NCBI GenBank assembly: GCA_021772985.1
Contig: JAJFKX010000034.1
Span: 62,001 to 126,000, forward strand
Origin: Gammaproteobacteria bacterium
Lineage (GTDB): Bacteria; Pseudomonadota; Gammaproteobacteria; Xanthomonadales; Wenzhouxiangellaceae
Reading direction: 5' to 3'
DNA: 64,000 bases
A program made the translations under genes and the position numbers. How positions within the stretch are numbered: position 1 is the first letter of the stretch; every line of letters starts with the position of its first letter. Below are positions 1 to 9,125 of the stretch, one piece after another. Under the pieces are notes generated by a model. That model was not told where the DNA came from and did no database searches. It saw nothing but the letters and a program-made list of their open reading frames with translations.

Positions 1-820
1 AGCCCTGGACCATATTGACACGATCCAATGCATACTGGCGTGGGCCTTCATTGGCACCGATGTAATAAGCATCAGGCCATACACCATATTTGGGATAGTC
101 CGGCAACCCACCAGTGGCAGAAATAAACTCATACAAAAACCAGGAACCGATCGTCGGATCATCGGTTTGTGAAATGTAGACGCAAAATGAATTGGGAGTA
201 AATTCGGTTACTACCCAGCGGCCGGGTAATGTATCCGGCCCGTTATCCACGGTCTCATCAAAATTAACTATCGGATCACCGGAACCACTCACACAACCGG
301 TGCCTGAACCCGTCGCCAGATCCTCAAGATCAAAAGCCGATACCACAGCACCGGATAACTTTTCTAAAATCAATACTTGGGTGCCACCAATGCCGTTGCT
401 GCCGTTAACTGTCTGCAGGTAGAAATTATTACCAATATCTCCTACCGTATCTGAGGGGTTAACACCTGTAAAACCAACCCCTGGTTCATTAATCGGCACA
501 TCTTCAAAAACTGAGTCGGTCGCAGCGCCGCCTAAGCCAGCATCAAATTGCCGTTGCAACAGCGGATCCAAACCAACCGGTCGCGGCTCACGTTGCGGTG
601 GATTGAAATCCCGTTGCACCATCGGCACCTCACGTACTGGATCACCTGGTTGCCATTGAACAGGTATTGGCAAACTGTTGGGGGCGATATCAATGATCAC
701 TGGATTCACTGGACCGCCCAAGGCCTCCGCACCAACAATCGTATTGGGTTCCTGCGCAAAACCGGCGATTGCAATAGACCATAAGCCACAACTCAATAAC
801 CACAAACCTTTATCGCGCAT
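1..820 (-). CDS. Exported protein of unknown function, C-terminus cut off by window edge
   Basis: An open frame reads from an ATG at 820 off the left edge without a stop. The start is supported by an AGGAA box about six bases upstream and by an N-terminal Sec signal (charged start, hydrophobic stretch, cleavage probably after GFA near residue 22). A proline-rich linker follows (about residues 50-90). Near residues 118-140 a segment containing GVNPSDTVGDIGNNFY begins what looks like a beta-rich domain, with two cysteines (in GTGCVSG and NSFCVY) that could form a disulfide. I recognise the style as an exported protein of this bacterial group but not its function. The C-terminus, where a sorting tail might lie, is outside the window. 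Confident it is a gene, unsure what it does. Confidence 0.75.
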   Translation of the reverse strand, partial: MRDKGLWLLSCGLWSIAIAGFAQEPNTIVGAEALGGPVNPVIIDIAPNSLPIPVQWQPGDPVREVPMVQRDFNPPQREPRPVGLDPLLQRQFDAGLGGAATDSVFEDVPINEPGVGFTGVNPSDTVGDIGNNFYLQTVNGSNGIGGTQVLILEKLSGAVVSAFDLEDLATGSGTGCVSGSGDPIVNFDETVDNGPDTLPGRWVVTEFTPNSFCVYISQTDDPTIGSWFLYEFISATGGLPDYPKYGVWPDAYYIGANEGPRQYALDRVNMVQG

Positions 821-1039
821 AAACATTCCTGATGTTAGACAACTCATGAAGCCGGGCATACTACCTTATAGCTAGTCTAAATGCATTTGCCTCCCCAAGG
901 TGAGCTGCATTTATAGCCCGTAACCACTCACACTCACCTCAGATAACCAAGCCTTTATACGAAAAGAGCTGTAGACTAGCTTTATAACTATCGCTAACAT
1001 GACTCAACTAACCACTCAATAAACAGATTGATATAAATC

Positions 1040-1906
1040 ATGAATATTCCTATTAAGCCAACGGTTATCGCCCTGCTCCTCTGTATTGGAATAACGGCCT
1101 GCCAAAATGAGGCCGATAATAATACCGGCACACCTGCCAGCCAAGATACCGGCAAAACTGAAGCCTCTGCGCAACAGCCCAACACAGAAAATAGCGAAAG
1201 TGCCGTAGCGGAACGGAACCTGATAGCCATGGCATTAGGCTCAGCCAGCCGCACAGCTGCTGATATCGAACGGGATCAGCGAAGCAAGCCTGCAGATGTA
1301 TTGGGTTTATTGGATTTGTCACCCGGTCAGACAGTCATGGATATATTCGGTGGCGGCGGATATTACTCAGAAATCATCGCCCATATAGTTGGACCGGAAG
1401 GTAAAGTTTTACTGCATAACAATCAGCCTTATCTTAATTTTGTCAAAGATGCGCTGGCCGAACGCAAGCAGCGTTTATCACTGCCCCAGCTGGAATATTA
1501 CGACCGCGAAGTGGATGATTTTGGCTTAGCATCTGACAGCCTGGACGCCGCCATGATTATCATGTCATATCACGACCTTTATTATGTAGATCCTGACAGT
1601 GGATGGTCCGCCATAGATAGCCAGAATTTCCTTGAGCAAATCTGCAAAGCTTTAAAACCTGGCGGCAAATTCCTGATTGTTGACCATGCAGCAACTGACA
1701 GCTCCGGCAATACCCATGCACAAACCCTGCACCGAATCGAAGAATCATTCGCTATTCAGGACATCGAAAACAATGGGTTCAAATTGGTTGGCTCATCTGA
1801 TGCGCTGCGCAGTAGCGAAGACGATCACACCATCATGGTGTTTGACGATGCTATCCGGGGTAAAACCGATCGGTTTATTCTGTTATTTGAAAAAAACGCT
1901 GATTAA
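1040..1906 (+). CDS. Class I SAM methyltransferase-like lipoprotein
   Basis: 288 residues. The N-terminus is a lipoprotein signal: hydrophobic segment ending in ITAC, lipidated Cys21, followed by Gln (not Asp), which favours the outer membrane. A Ser/Thr/Gln-rich linker runs to about residue 55. The rest resembles a class I methyltransferase: motif I around VMDIFGGGGYYSEI, an acidic residue after strand 2, and a late LKPGGKFLIVDH strand typical of the fold. The family resembles predicted exported methyltransferases (COG4798 type). SAM is not expected outside the cytoplasm, so the real activity is unclear. The stop codon overlaps that of the convergent FG-GAP gene by four bases. No strong ribosome site is visible. 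Confidence 0.8.
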   Translation: MNIPIKPTVIALLLCIGITACQNEADNNTGTPASQDTGKTEASAQQPNTENSESAVAERNLIAMALGSASRTAADIERDQRSKPADVLGLLDLSPGQTVMDIFGGGGYYSEIIAHIVGPEGKVLLHNNQPYLNFVKDALAERKQRLSLPQLEYYDREVDDFGLASDSLDAAMIIMSYHDLYYVDPDSGWSAIDSQNFLEQICKALKPGGKFLIVDHAATDSSGNTHAQTLHRIEESFAIQDIENNGFKLVGSSDALRSSEDDHTIMVFDDAIRGKTDRFILLFEKNAD

Positions 1907-3456
1907 CCCTCAAAACCATCATTAAGCATGACTTCCGGGTCCGCTGCGACAGTAATGGTCTGATTCGCTGACACATTTGCAAGCACTGTTTGCATGCCAT
2001 TGCTCCAGTCAACCCGCAGTTCATCGATGATGGTCGCTGCACCTAAACCAAAGTGGGCCGAAAGCTCGCTTTGGCTTAGGTAATTACTGCCTCCGTCGAC
2101 CCTCCCGATCAAAGTCCGGCTACCCAGGGTAATGGTAACCACTGAGCCAATACCATTGGGTGCAATATCATTGATACCACTATGATCCAGAAACACCCGT
2201 AGCCAATTGGTATCGGGCGTAGCTAAATCATTGCGGAACAGTTTTACCGAACCGGCATGCGGAAATACGATGATGTCCTGGTCGCCGTCATTATCGTAGT
2301 CAAAATTCGATATCCCACGGCCATCGATGGCATCACCAATTCCAATTGACTGAGCAACTTCATCAAATTCGAGATTACCGCCGTCGGTGATGTTGACAAA
2401 GGCAAAATTACGCCCGTTTTGGGCAGTGGCGATGATATCCACCAGAGTGTCATGATTAAAATCCACCGCTACCGTTCCCCAACCCCAATCTGTATCGTTG
2501 ACACCAGCCGGGTTTGCCTGGTTTTGATAAACGTTGCCGCCCTGGTTGATATACAGATTATTGCTGTTAATGGTGGTTACGTAGAAATCAAAATCGCCGT
2601 CTTCATCCCAATCCGCCACCGTCATGCCCATTTCGGTGCCATCCTGATTGGTATTGGAACTGCTGGTTACATCGGTAAAAGTGCCATCACCATCATTGGC
2701 GTAATAATGCCCGGTGGTAAAATCACCGATCCAGATAAGCTCCGGGAACTGGTCACCATCCATATCTGCAAACCTGGGAGCAAAGCCATTGGTGCCTGCC
2801 AGACTGCCAAGCCCGGCACTGCTAGTCACATCAGTAAAAGTACCGTTGCTGTTATTGCGAAACAACTTGTTGCCATCATTGGTTTCGTTCCAGCCCGAAA
2901 CAGCCAGATCCAAGTCTCCGTCCAGGTCATAGTCGCCCCACGCTGCTCCCCAACCGTCTGGTCCTTGGGCCGAGCTTTGGTTAACACCTGCAGCCACAGC
3001 CACATCAGTAAATGTATTGTTTAAGTTGTTGCGATAAAGCTTGTGATGACCGGCCTCTGCTCCTGCTATCGGTCCTAAGCTGGTAACAAAAATATCCAAA
3101 CGACCATCGCGGTTGTAATCTCCCACCGCAGCTGCGGTAGAACGGTGCTCAAGCGCAATATTCCAGGCACTGGCCTGATCACTGAAAGTACCATCACGGT
3201 TATTGATGTAGAGCTTATCGGCACCATCTCCACCGGCCGGGTAAAACACATCCTGCCAGCCATCGTTATTGAAATCGCCAACCACTCCACCGGCTAAAAA
3301 ACCGGCCATTGCAGTATTGAAACTTGCATTGATTTGACTGCTGCTGGTTTGATCAGAAAATGCACCATTACCTTGTTGCGCTGAAACCTGCATGACTCCA
3401 GCCGAGACTGCAGTGAAGATTAACAATCGTAATATCAATCTGCTGTGAGGTAGCAT
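1903..3456 (-). CDS. Exported FG-GAP/VCBS repeat protein with ASPIC/UnbV domain and GFE tail
   Basis: 517 residues with a Sec signal (MLPHSRLILRLLIF..., cleavage near VSAQ). It contains many FG-GAP/VCBS blades with calcium-loop motifs such as GDFNNDGWQD, GDYNRDGRLD, GDYDLDGDLD and DYDNDGDQD, consistent with a seven-bladed propeller. The C-terminal part, from about NWLRVFLDHSG to VDWSNGMQTV, matches the ASPIC/UnbV domain of the CRTAC1-like family. The protein ends EVMLNDGFEG, one of five GFE-type tails in this window. GGAG lies about 11 bases upstream of the ATG. Likely extracellular or surface-bound and calcium-binding; a partner is not predictable. Confidence 0.88.
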   Translation of the reverse strand: MLPHSRLILRLLIFTAVSAGVMQVSAQQGNGAFSDQTSSSQINASFNTAMAGFLAGGVVGDFNNDGWQDVFYPAGGDGADKLYINNRDGTFSDQASAWNIALEHRSTAAAVGDYNRDGRLDIFVTSLGPIAGAEAGHHKLYRNNLNNTFTDVAVAAGVNQSSAQGPDGWGAAWGDYDLDGDLDLAVSGWNETNDGNKLFRNNSNGTFTDVTSSAGLGSLAGTNGFAPRFADMDGDQFPELIWIGDFTTGHYYANDGDGTFTDVTSSSNTNQDGTEMGMTVADWDEDGDFDFYVTTINSNNLYINQGGNVYQNQANPAGVNDTDWGWGTVAVDFNHDTLVDIIATAQNGRNFAFVNITDGGNLEFDEVAQSIGIGDAIDGRGISNFDYDNDGDQDIIVFPHAGSVKLFRNDLATPDTNWLRVFLDHSGINDIAPNGIGSVVTITLGSRTLIGRVDGGSNYLSQSELSAHFGLGAATIIDELRVDWSNGMQTVLANVSANQTITVAADPEVMLNDGFEG

Positions 3457-3581
3457 TGCTCTGAATCTCCTTCAGTGGATAACCGGGTTGCGGTATGCGG
3501 GCTGATGAGTGTACTTCAGTAACCGTCAAAATATCATCAACAGACCAATTGTCGGCCTGCAGATAACAGTTTTGTGATGGC

Positions 3582-5369
3582 TTATTGTTCCAATCTTCGA
3601 GTACTTCTACGGTCGGGTATTTTAGGTTGGATTACGGGTGCCAAACCTTCAAAACCATTTTTAAACAATTCGGGGAATATGTCGCCGCCACTCAGTACAA
3701 TTAAATTACCCACATCGTTGGTTCCCGGTGCAACACCATCACCCACCATTTCATTGGTAATAATGTCGATGATGCCATCACCATTTAGATCCCCGTCTGC
3801 ACCACTGTAGGAAAGCGTATCTCCTTCATTGGCACCGTCCCTACCCTTGGCACCATGCACCTCCAGAATTTCGATCTGGCTGGAATCAGGGAAATTTACC
3901 GGCGCCAGATCAGACACCAACGGCCAAAAACCATTTCGCCCCAACAGGATATGCAGGGTACCTCCATTAATGCGCCCAAACGGTGTGGCGTGCGGAGAGG
4001 CAATCGCCAGGTCATCAATGCCGTCACCGTTAAAATCGCCATGCATGGCAGTATCAGCTGCAATCGCGCCATTTACTGGCCCAATCAAAGTTGCCATATT
4101 AAAACCCGCTGGTGGAGAATCCAAATCAAAATCCAGCCCCTTAAGCGTAAAAGCATTGTAAATAATATGACCCAGACCAGCATTAGGCCGGTTAACTGCG
4201 CCAGTGCCGTCAGCCGTCAGATCACCTATAAACAAATCAGCATTGCCGTTGTTGTCGTAATCCAGACCGCCAAGCAGTTCCTCACCAAAAGCATCGTTAT
4301 CATTGCCGCCGTCAATCGCGGTAAAGCTGCCGGGGCCGTTATCAATCACAAAATCCAACACCGGTAACCAATCACCACCAAAATTATCATCCCAGGCGAT
4401 AAACAATGTCCCTTGTGGTGAACCACCTGAGCCATTTCCGCTGCCACCTGGCGGCGGTAATGATGCGCCTGCACGGTTCAGTGTGGTGGCTGCCAGCACT
4501 TCACCCAAACCGTTACCATCCAGGTCTGCGATTTGCACTGTGGCACCAAAGTGGTGGTCAACACTGGGCGCTCGTGGACGGATACGGGCAAGATTGCCGG
4601 GTAAGGCGGTACTACCGAAATCTGCCAGATCGACTGTCTGCGCCATCATCAAATGGCTTCCGCCCCGAATCACATACACTGCCCCGGAATCGGACTGGCC
4701 ACTTTGTGTCTGGCGATCTGCGCCAACCGCGATATCGTCAATATTATCCCCGGTAAGATCGCCATTTCGCGCCCAGATACACAACCGATCAGAGGCATTC
4801 GCACCAACCAGTGTGGTTATTTGCAAATTGGCCGCAGGCGATCGTAAATCGATAACGGTATTGTTCATTGCCAACGTCCGCAATAGTGCGCTACCAGGTA
4901 AAATGCTGATCGCACCGGCACCGATCCGACCTGCTGGTGAGAAATTCTGACGGCAAATCAATAAATCACCCAGACCATCGCCAGTGACATCCGCCATCCA
5001 GATTTCGCTACCCGCATTTTCCTGGCTATGATCACCCCAGATCGTCAGCACCCGCGGGTCATCCACAGCAGTATCAATCTCGCCCTGGATGGTGCCATCA
5101 CCAAATACCAAAAACACCTGCCCAGCACTGGTCCGGCCATCGGGGGAGGCGCGCATAGCAGCAAACGCATAATCCCTGGAACCATCACCATCAACGTCAA
5201 ACCCACCTGCCACCGGCACTCCAGACGAGCCATTGCCAACCGAGCCATATACGCGGCGCAGCGTACCGTCATCAGCATTTACATTAGCCAGGTCAATGGT
5301 TGCAATCGGTTGTGACTGACATTCCAACCCAACCATCATCAGAATAATAACCAGCAGCGTGCGAAGCAT
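3582..5369 (-). CDS. Exported integrin-alpha-type FG-GAP protein with internal GFE motif near the C-terminus
   Basis: 595 residues from the ATG at 5369. I chose this start over ATGs 15 and 42 bases upstream because it directly precedes the signal peptide (MLRTLLVIILMMVG) and has GAGAGG seven to eight bases before it. FG-GAP repeats carry motifs such as GGFDVDGDGSRD, ADVTGDGLGD, GDLTGDNIDD, GLDYDNNGNAD, GDFNGDGIDD and GDLNGDGIID, as in integrin-like propellers. The end contains PELFKNGFEG, the tail motif shared with four other proteins here, but followed by about 19 extra residues rich in Arg and Pro. It lies head to tail with the preceding FG-GAP gene, about 125 bases away, so both may be co-transcribed. 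Confidence 0.85.
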   Translation of the reverse strand: MLRTLLVIILMMVGLECQSQPIATIDLANVNADDGTLRRVYGSVGNGSSGVPVAGGFDVDGDGSRDYAFAAMRASPDGRTSAGQVFLVFGDGTIQGEIDTAVDDPRVLTIWGDHSQENAGSEIWMADVTGDGLGDLLICRQNFSPAGRIGAGAISILPGSALLRTLAMNNTVIDLRSPAANLQITTLVGANASDRLCIWARNGDLTGDNIDDIAVGADRQTQSGQSDSGAVYVIRGGSHLMMAQTVDLADFGSTALPGNLARIRPRAPSVDHHFGATVQIADLDGNGLGEVLAATTLNRAGASLPPPGGSGNGSGGSPQGTLFIAWDDNFGGDWLPVLDFVIDNGPGSFTAIDGGNDNDAFGEELLGGLDYDNNGNADLFIGDLTADGTGAVNRPNAGLGHIIYNAFTLKGLDFDLDSPPAGFNMATLIGPVNGAIAADTAMHGDFNGDGIDDLAIASPHATPFGRINGGTLHILLGRNGFWPLVSDLAPVNFPDSSQIEILEVHGAKGRDGANEGDTLSYSGADGDLNGDGIIDIITNEMVGDGVAPGTNDVGNLIVLSGGDIFPELFKNGFEGLAPVIQPKIPDRRSTRRLEQ

Positions 5370-5673
5370 GGAAAGCCCTCTCATAGAAGTGCGTTTTATC
5401 CAAAAAAGCATTATATACGCAATCTTACGTATTAACTGTCAGCGCCATGTCAACGGTTGGATAATCGGATACCAACGGACGTCGGCCCGGCAACTGATGA
5501 TGAATCCAAAAGATTACTTAATAAAGATTTCTCACCACAGATACGATATATGGCCCAGCTTACTTATCACCGTAATATCTAACTTTTACAGGCAATACCT
5601 TAATTACCAATTACTTAAAATCGATCTGACTGGATTGCATATCTAGATTCCTTTCTGGGCTGATGAACAAGGG
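5370..5673. other. Intergenic, nothing recognised
   Basis: About 300 bases between the FG-GAP gene and the serine hydrolase gene. The short frames crossing it have no ribosome site or domain signature. No clear terminator or promoter was seen. Confidence 0.5.
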
Positions 5674-6999
5674 TTATTCAACTCTAGGCATTCGATAAGT
5701 GCCTCCCCACATCAGCGCTGTGACCGTGCCACTGGGATCGCGCTCAACACCAACACTGGTATAAAGCTGGCGGTAGAAGAATTCATCTTCACCAATCGCT
5801 TCAAGCGGCAAAAAACTACCAATTTGTCCTTTCAGCAAAAGCCCCTCCATACCATTTTTTACTTCGATAACATTGCCCGGAAATATTTCAAAGCGACCCA
5901 CAAAATCCGTCAATTCGGCCTCTGAAATCATATAAGTTGATCGAATTAATGGTGGTATGGCTTTCTCATTAAAGGCAATCGCCGCAACGCCGGCACCAAT
6001 AGCACTTACTGATTCCGATTCAATATTGCTAAGCACAACAACGCAAGTATTACTGTCCGGATAAGCACGAATATGTGCGCTGAACCCTGGGTTTCTGCCT
6101 GATTGTTCTGCATGGCGATGATTATTCTCGTTTCGAGCACCCCACCCATAAAGAAAAATTGGCGATTCCTGATTCAGGAAGTCAGCATTAAATGCCTCAC
6201 ACCATGCCAGCAAGTCACTGGCTGTCGATTTCAACGACCCTGCACCAACTAAAATTGATGGATCATAAGCCGCATTACGCCCAATACCTGATGATCCATA
6301 AGCAGGACTATAACCAAGCGCATCAGCATCATTTCTGAATTCACCTGTCTCCATTAATCCTGCGAGCGGATATACATGCTGTGCCAGATAATCATGGTAT
6401 TTTTGCCCGGATGCCTGTTCGATAACAGCAGCAAGTAATGCATAACCTGAATTGCTATAAGCATTGTCGGACCCTGGTTCATAATCCAGTGGTTTGGGGC
6501 CCAGCCATTCAGCCAGCTCACCCAGCGATATTTCACGAGCAGAATATTCTGAAACGTCAGGCAACGCCCAGTAATCTGGAACACCAGATGTGTGCTCCAA
6601 AAGATGAGCAATAGTTATCTTTCCTGCATTAGGGAAATTGGGAAGATACTTTGCTAGTGGGTCATCGAGTGATACCTGTTGTTGTGCCATCAAATGCCTG
6701 ATCGCAGTTGCAGTAAACGTTTTGGTTATTGAAGCAATATGAAAACTTGTATGAAGACCAATAGCTTCCCGCCTATCAAAATCCGCAAACCCGAAAACCA
6801 CTTCACCGGTTATTTTTCCGTGCTGTGAAACTGCGATAACACCGGAAAAATCTTTATTGATATAAAACGGTTTAACAAACTCCTGTAGTTTTACATTATG
6901 TCCATGCTCGACAACTGCAGTCGCGGCCGGTTTGCAACCCGATAACATAATTACCACAAAACCATACAACAAGAACTTACCGTACTGGTGCGCAATCAT
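5674..6999 (-). CDS. Serine hydrolase lipoprotein of the class C beta-lactamase/PBP4* type
   Basis: 441 residues with a lipoprotein signal (lipobox LSGC, Cys22). The beta-lactamase/DD-peptidase-like domain shows Ser90-Ile-Thr-Lys93 (SxxK nucleophile motif) and Tyr181-Ser-Asn183 (YxN), with LLEHTSGVPDY between them as usual in this family. GRNPGFSAH is a candidate for the third motif. A small beta domain follows (about residues 350-441). Members act on peptidoglycan peptides, esters or D-amino-acid peptides, so the substrate cannot be named. Its ATG overlaps the stop of the TetR gene by four bases (ATGA), so both form one translationally coupled unit, probably under the dyad at 7678-7703. Confidence 0.87.
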   Translation of the reverse strand: MIAHQYGKFLLYGFVVIMLSGCKPAATAVVEHGHNVKLQEFVKPFYINKDFSGVIAVSQHGKITGEVVFGFADFDRREAIGLHTSFHIASITKTFTATAIRHLMAQQQVSLDDPLAKYLPNFPNAGKITIAHLLEHTSGVPDYWALPDVSEYSAREISLGELAEWLGPKPLDYEPGSDNAYSNSGYALLAAVIEQASGQKYHDYLAQHVYPLAGLMETGEFRNDADALGYSPAYGSSGIGRNAAYDPSILVGAGSLKSTASDLLAWCEAFNADFLNQESPIFLYGWGARNENNHRHAEQSGRNPGFSAHIRAYPDSNTCVVVLSNIESESVSAIGAGVAAIAFNEKAIPPLIRSTYMISEAELTDFVGRFEIFPGNVIEVKNGMEGLLLKGQIGSFLPLEAIGEDEFFYRQLYTSVGVERDPSGTVTALMWGGTYRMPRVE

Positions 7000-7670
7000 C
7001 CTGTTTTCTCCCGATACTTGGTTATAGAGCCCCTCCCTAAATAGCCTAAAACCATCTCTGATAATTCCCGTTTGAAACTATTTAGCGTTTGCTCAACAGC
7101 TCCAGGGTTTGGCGCCGGTTTAAGTACCAGGGCATCGCGGCATGAAGCGCCAATAACAGCGATGGCCATGCGCGCAGCTTTTTCCGGGTTCGGATGGTTG
7201 ATTTCACTTTGCCCTCTAAGTAATAACTTTGCTGCCTGATCATAAATATGATCCAAGCGTTCTCCGAATAGACCACCAAACTCTTCTGGCTTTGACCAGA
7301 AGCGGAGCAGAAATGTCCGCAATACACCTCTATGTTCCTGCATTAAGTTCACCACTTTCGTTACTACAGTAGAAACACGCTCGGCTAATGGTTTCAGCCA
7401 GATATCCGATTCAAAAAACTCTTCAAAATACGCTATACGTTGCTCTTCATAACGTTGATGAAGCATTAATAAAAGCGCATCCTTGGATGTAAAACGTGCA
7501 TAAAAGCAACCAACAGAGAGGTTCGCTTCTTTGGCGATATCAGTAATCAGGATATCTTCCCAAACCATAGCTTTCATTAAAGATGTAGCAGCATCAAGCA
7601 AGCGTTGTTGTGATGCTTTACTGCGTAACTGCTGCGGCTGACGTAGCTGGGGTAACGTTTCTTGCTGCAT
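6996..7670 (-). CDS. TetR/AcrR-family transcriptional regulator
   Basis: 224 residues from the ATG at 7670. An N-terminal helix-turn-helix (SQQRLLDAATSLM ... ITDIAKEANLSVGCFYARF) is followed by a helical ligand-binding domain of ordinary length. In-frame ATGs further upstream (for example at 7706) would translate the palindrome at 7678-7703 into an odd Ile/Leu/Arg repeat, so the start at 7670, just downstream of the palindrome, is preferred. It overlaps the serine hydrolase gene by four bases and probably represses both. The ligand is unknown. Confidence 0.85.
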   Translation of the reverse strand: MQQETLPQLRQPQQLRSKASQQRLLDAATSLMKAMVWEDILITDIAKEANLSVGCFYARFTSKDALLLMLHQRYEEQRIAYFEEFFESDIWLKPLAERVSTVVTKVVNLMQEHRGVLRTFLLRFWSKPEEFGGLFGERLDHIYDQAAKLLLRGQSEINHPNPEKAARMAIAVIGASCRDALVLKPAPNPGAVEQTLNSFKRELSEMVLGYLGRGSITKYREKTG

Positions 7671-7677
7671 TGTTAAA

Positions 7678-7703
7678 ATAAGAATAAGAATTCTGATTCT
7701 TAT
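7678..7703. promoter_or_regulatory. Probable TetR operator (inverted repeat)
   Basis: A perfect inverted repeat ATAAGAAT-N10-ATTCTTAT, with an inner palindrome AGAATTCT, starts eight bases before the preferred ATG of the TetR gene. Position and symmetry fit an autoregulatory TetR site controlling the regulator and the coupled serine hydrolase. Binding is inferred. Confidence 0.65.
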
Positions 7704-8054
7704 CATATCAATTGCTGAATACCAGTCAAGGCCCGCACAGCTTCGACTACATCCAATGACCCGGGACAACAAGTAGAAACACTAGCTGCTTAAACGGCTG
7801 CTAGGTGAAAACCGTAAGGATTAAACCAGAACCAGAAACAGAGCCCATCAAATAGCTATGCGATATTTAACCGCAACTGATTTTGCCCTCGTCATATAAA
7901 TGCCAAATCACCATCACTACGGGCGATCCAGGTAACCACCTGTTTAAATTGGACCAAGCCTGATGCCCCGTCTTACATGAGGTAAAACCTGAATTCCCTG
8001 TTCAAGCCTCACTCAGCCCTGAACAAGAATGCTTCACACTAATACCTAACTGAA

Positions 8055-8083
8055 TTGACAAAATTTTAACATTATAGTAAAAC
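8055..8083 (+). promoter_or_regulatory. Candidate promoter for a leader RNA or the sigma operon
   Basis: TTGACA at 8055-8060, 17 bases, then TAAAAC at 8078-8083. TATAGT at 8073-8078 is closer to the -10 consensus but leaves only 12 bases of spacer. Seen by eye only; the transcript would begin near 8090 and reach the hairpin at 8298 after about 200 bases. Confidence 0.35.
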
Positions 8084-8297
8084 CACATAATACTCATAAT
8101 AAAACAAAGTGCCATATCGAGAACTGGCGGCATGATCGAAATAATGAAGCGATTACCGATTGTTTTTTCCACTTTTGAGTTTCAATAGTGGGTTTTGGTT
8201 TGTACGCGCGAGTGTAGATTTATTTTAAAAAATATATTCAGTGTCTGGCTCGCCACGTGTCGGGCGCTGATAACACCCTCAGTTAACCGCGTACATC

Positions 8298-8330
8298 GCC
8301 CCGATGGCTCTGCCGTCGGGGCAATTTTTT
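8298..8330 (+). terminator. Rho-independent terminator or attenuator upstream of the sigma gene
   Basis: A perfect stem GCCCCGA (8298-8304) with TCGGGGC (8316-8322), an 11-base loop, then AATTTTTT. It lies about 150 bases before the sigma factor start and points toward it, so it may end a small RNA or attenuate the operon. No gene lies immediately upstream on the plus strand. Confidence 0.6.
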
Positions 8331-8480
8331 CAGTATCGGGCTGATCTGGGAAGCCAACAAACCACCTGAGAGAAAAATTCCTGACCAAGACAAATCAAGA
8401 ATTTTTTTATCTGACTTGCTTTGCCGACATCACCCGGCAACAATTAACTTCTAAAAACTGACTTCAGGCCACTTACACCT

Positions 8481-9044
8481 GTGCCGAAATATGCTTCCGA
8501 TCAGGATTTGATTGCCGCTGTCTGCGCTGGATGCGAACAAGCTGCACATACCTTTTTTACTCGTTATCGCCCTTTGACTGCAGGCTTGGCAGTTGGACGC
8601 TTCAAATTTTCCGATACCGAGGTAGAAGACCTTTTCAATCAACTGATCATGATCTTATGGCAACGCGATTTTCATGCCTTGCGAGCATGGCGTGGCCGCG
8701 GGCGGTTTTCGACCTATTTAACCGTGATAGTGTTGAACTTGTGTCATCGGCAACTGAAAACCGAATCCAGAACCCAGCCTCTGGATGAACAGCAGCTTGC
8801 CCAACAAGTTTCCACCGAACCCAGCCCGGAACAACATGCAGCGAGCTGCCAGGACAGAATGCAACTGGAACAGGTTTTGGCTGAATTGTCGGCACGTGAT
8901 CGTTTATTGATCAAGCTGCGTTACCATGATGACTGCTCCCCGCAACAAATTGGACAAGTCCTGGGCATAACAGGTGGCTCCGTTCGCAAAGCGGTTTTTG
9001 ATGCTTTGCGACGGCTGCGTAAACGCTGGCCGGACTTAGCATGA
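8481..9044 (+). CDS. ECF-type RNA polymerase sigma factor
   Basis: 187 residues from a GTG. Region 2 covers about residues 20-80 (FFTRYRPLTAGLAVGRF, LMILWQRDF-like segment, RGRGRFSTYLTVIVLNLC). Region 4 is a C-terminal helix-turn-helix (LSARDRLLIKLRYHDDCSP...QIGQVLGITGGSVRKAVFDALRRL). There is no region 3, as in ECF factors. It directs polymerase to an unknown promoter set, probably including its own operon and perhaps the exported protein at 12.5 kb. The next gene, 81 bases downstream, is a membrane anti-sigma factor. The ribosome site is weak, so the start is not certain. Confidence 0.87.
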   Translation: MPKYASDQDLIAAVCAGCEQAAHTFFTRYRPLTAGLAVGRFKFSDTEVEDLFNQLIMILWQRDFHALRAWRGRGRFSTYLTVIVLNLCHRQLKTESRTQPLDEQQLAQQVSTEPSPEQHAASCQDRMQLEQVLAELSARDRLLIKLRYHDDCSPQQIGQVLGITGGSVRKAVFDALRRLRKRWPDLA

Positions 9045-9125
9045 TGTAACGCCACAATTGGTTGCGACTCTCATTAAATATGCTTGACCCAGCCCTAGAC
9101 CGCCAAATAATGAAAGAACCCGTCA

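Larger units (their letters stand above)
7704..8480. other. Long intergenic region with a possible leader or small RNA
   Basis: Nearly 800 bases without a convincing protein gene between the divergent TetR gene and the ECF sigma gene. It is AT-rich and contains a promoter-like TTGACA at 8055-8060 with TAAAAC 17 bases downstream, a terminator-like hairpin at 8298-8330, and an AT-rich dyad (AAAAATTC at 8373-8380 with GAATTTTT at 8399-8406). The only frame crossing it on the minus strand (8182-8388) has no coding signature. Confidence 0.5.

Noticed and set aside
192-875. Three plus-strand frames of 65-78 residues
   Set aside because: They lie opposite the clear exported protein at 1-820, which has a signal peptide and ribosome site.
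2419-4950. Plus-strand frames of up to 215 residues opposite the FG-GAP genes
   Set aside because: Pro/Ile-rich shadows of the repetitive Asp/Gly codons of the minus-strand FG-GAP proteins; no start sites or domains.
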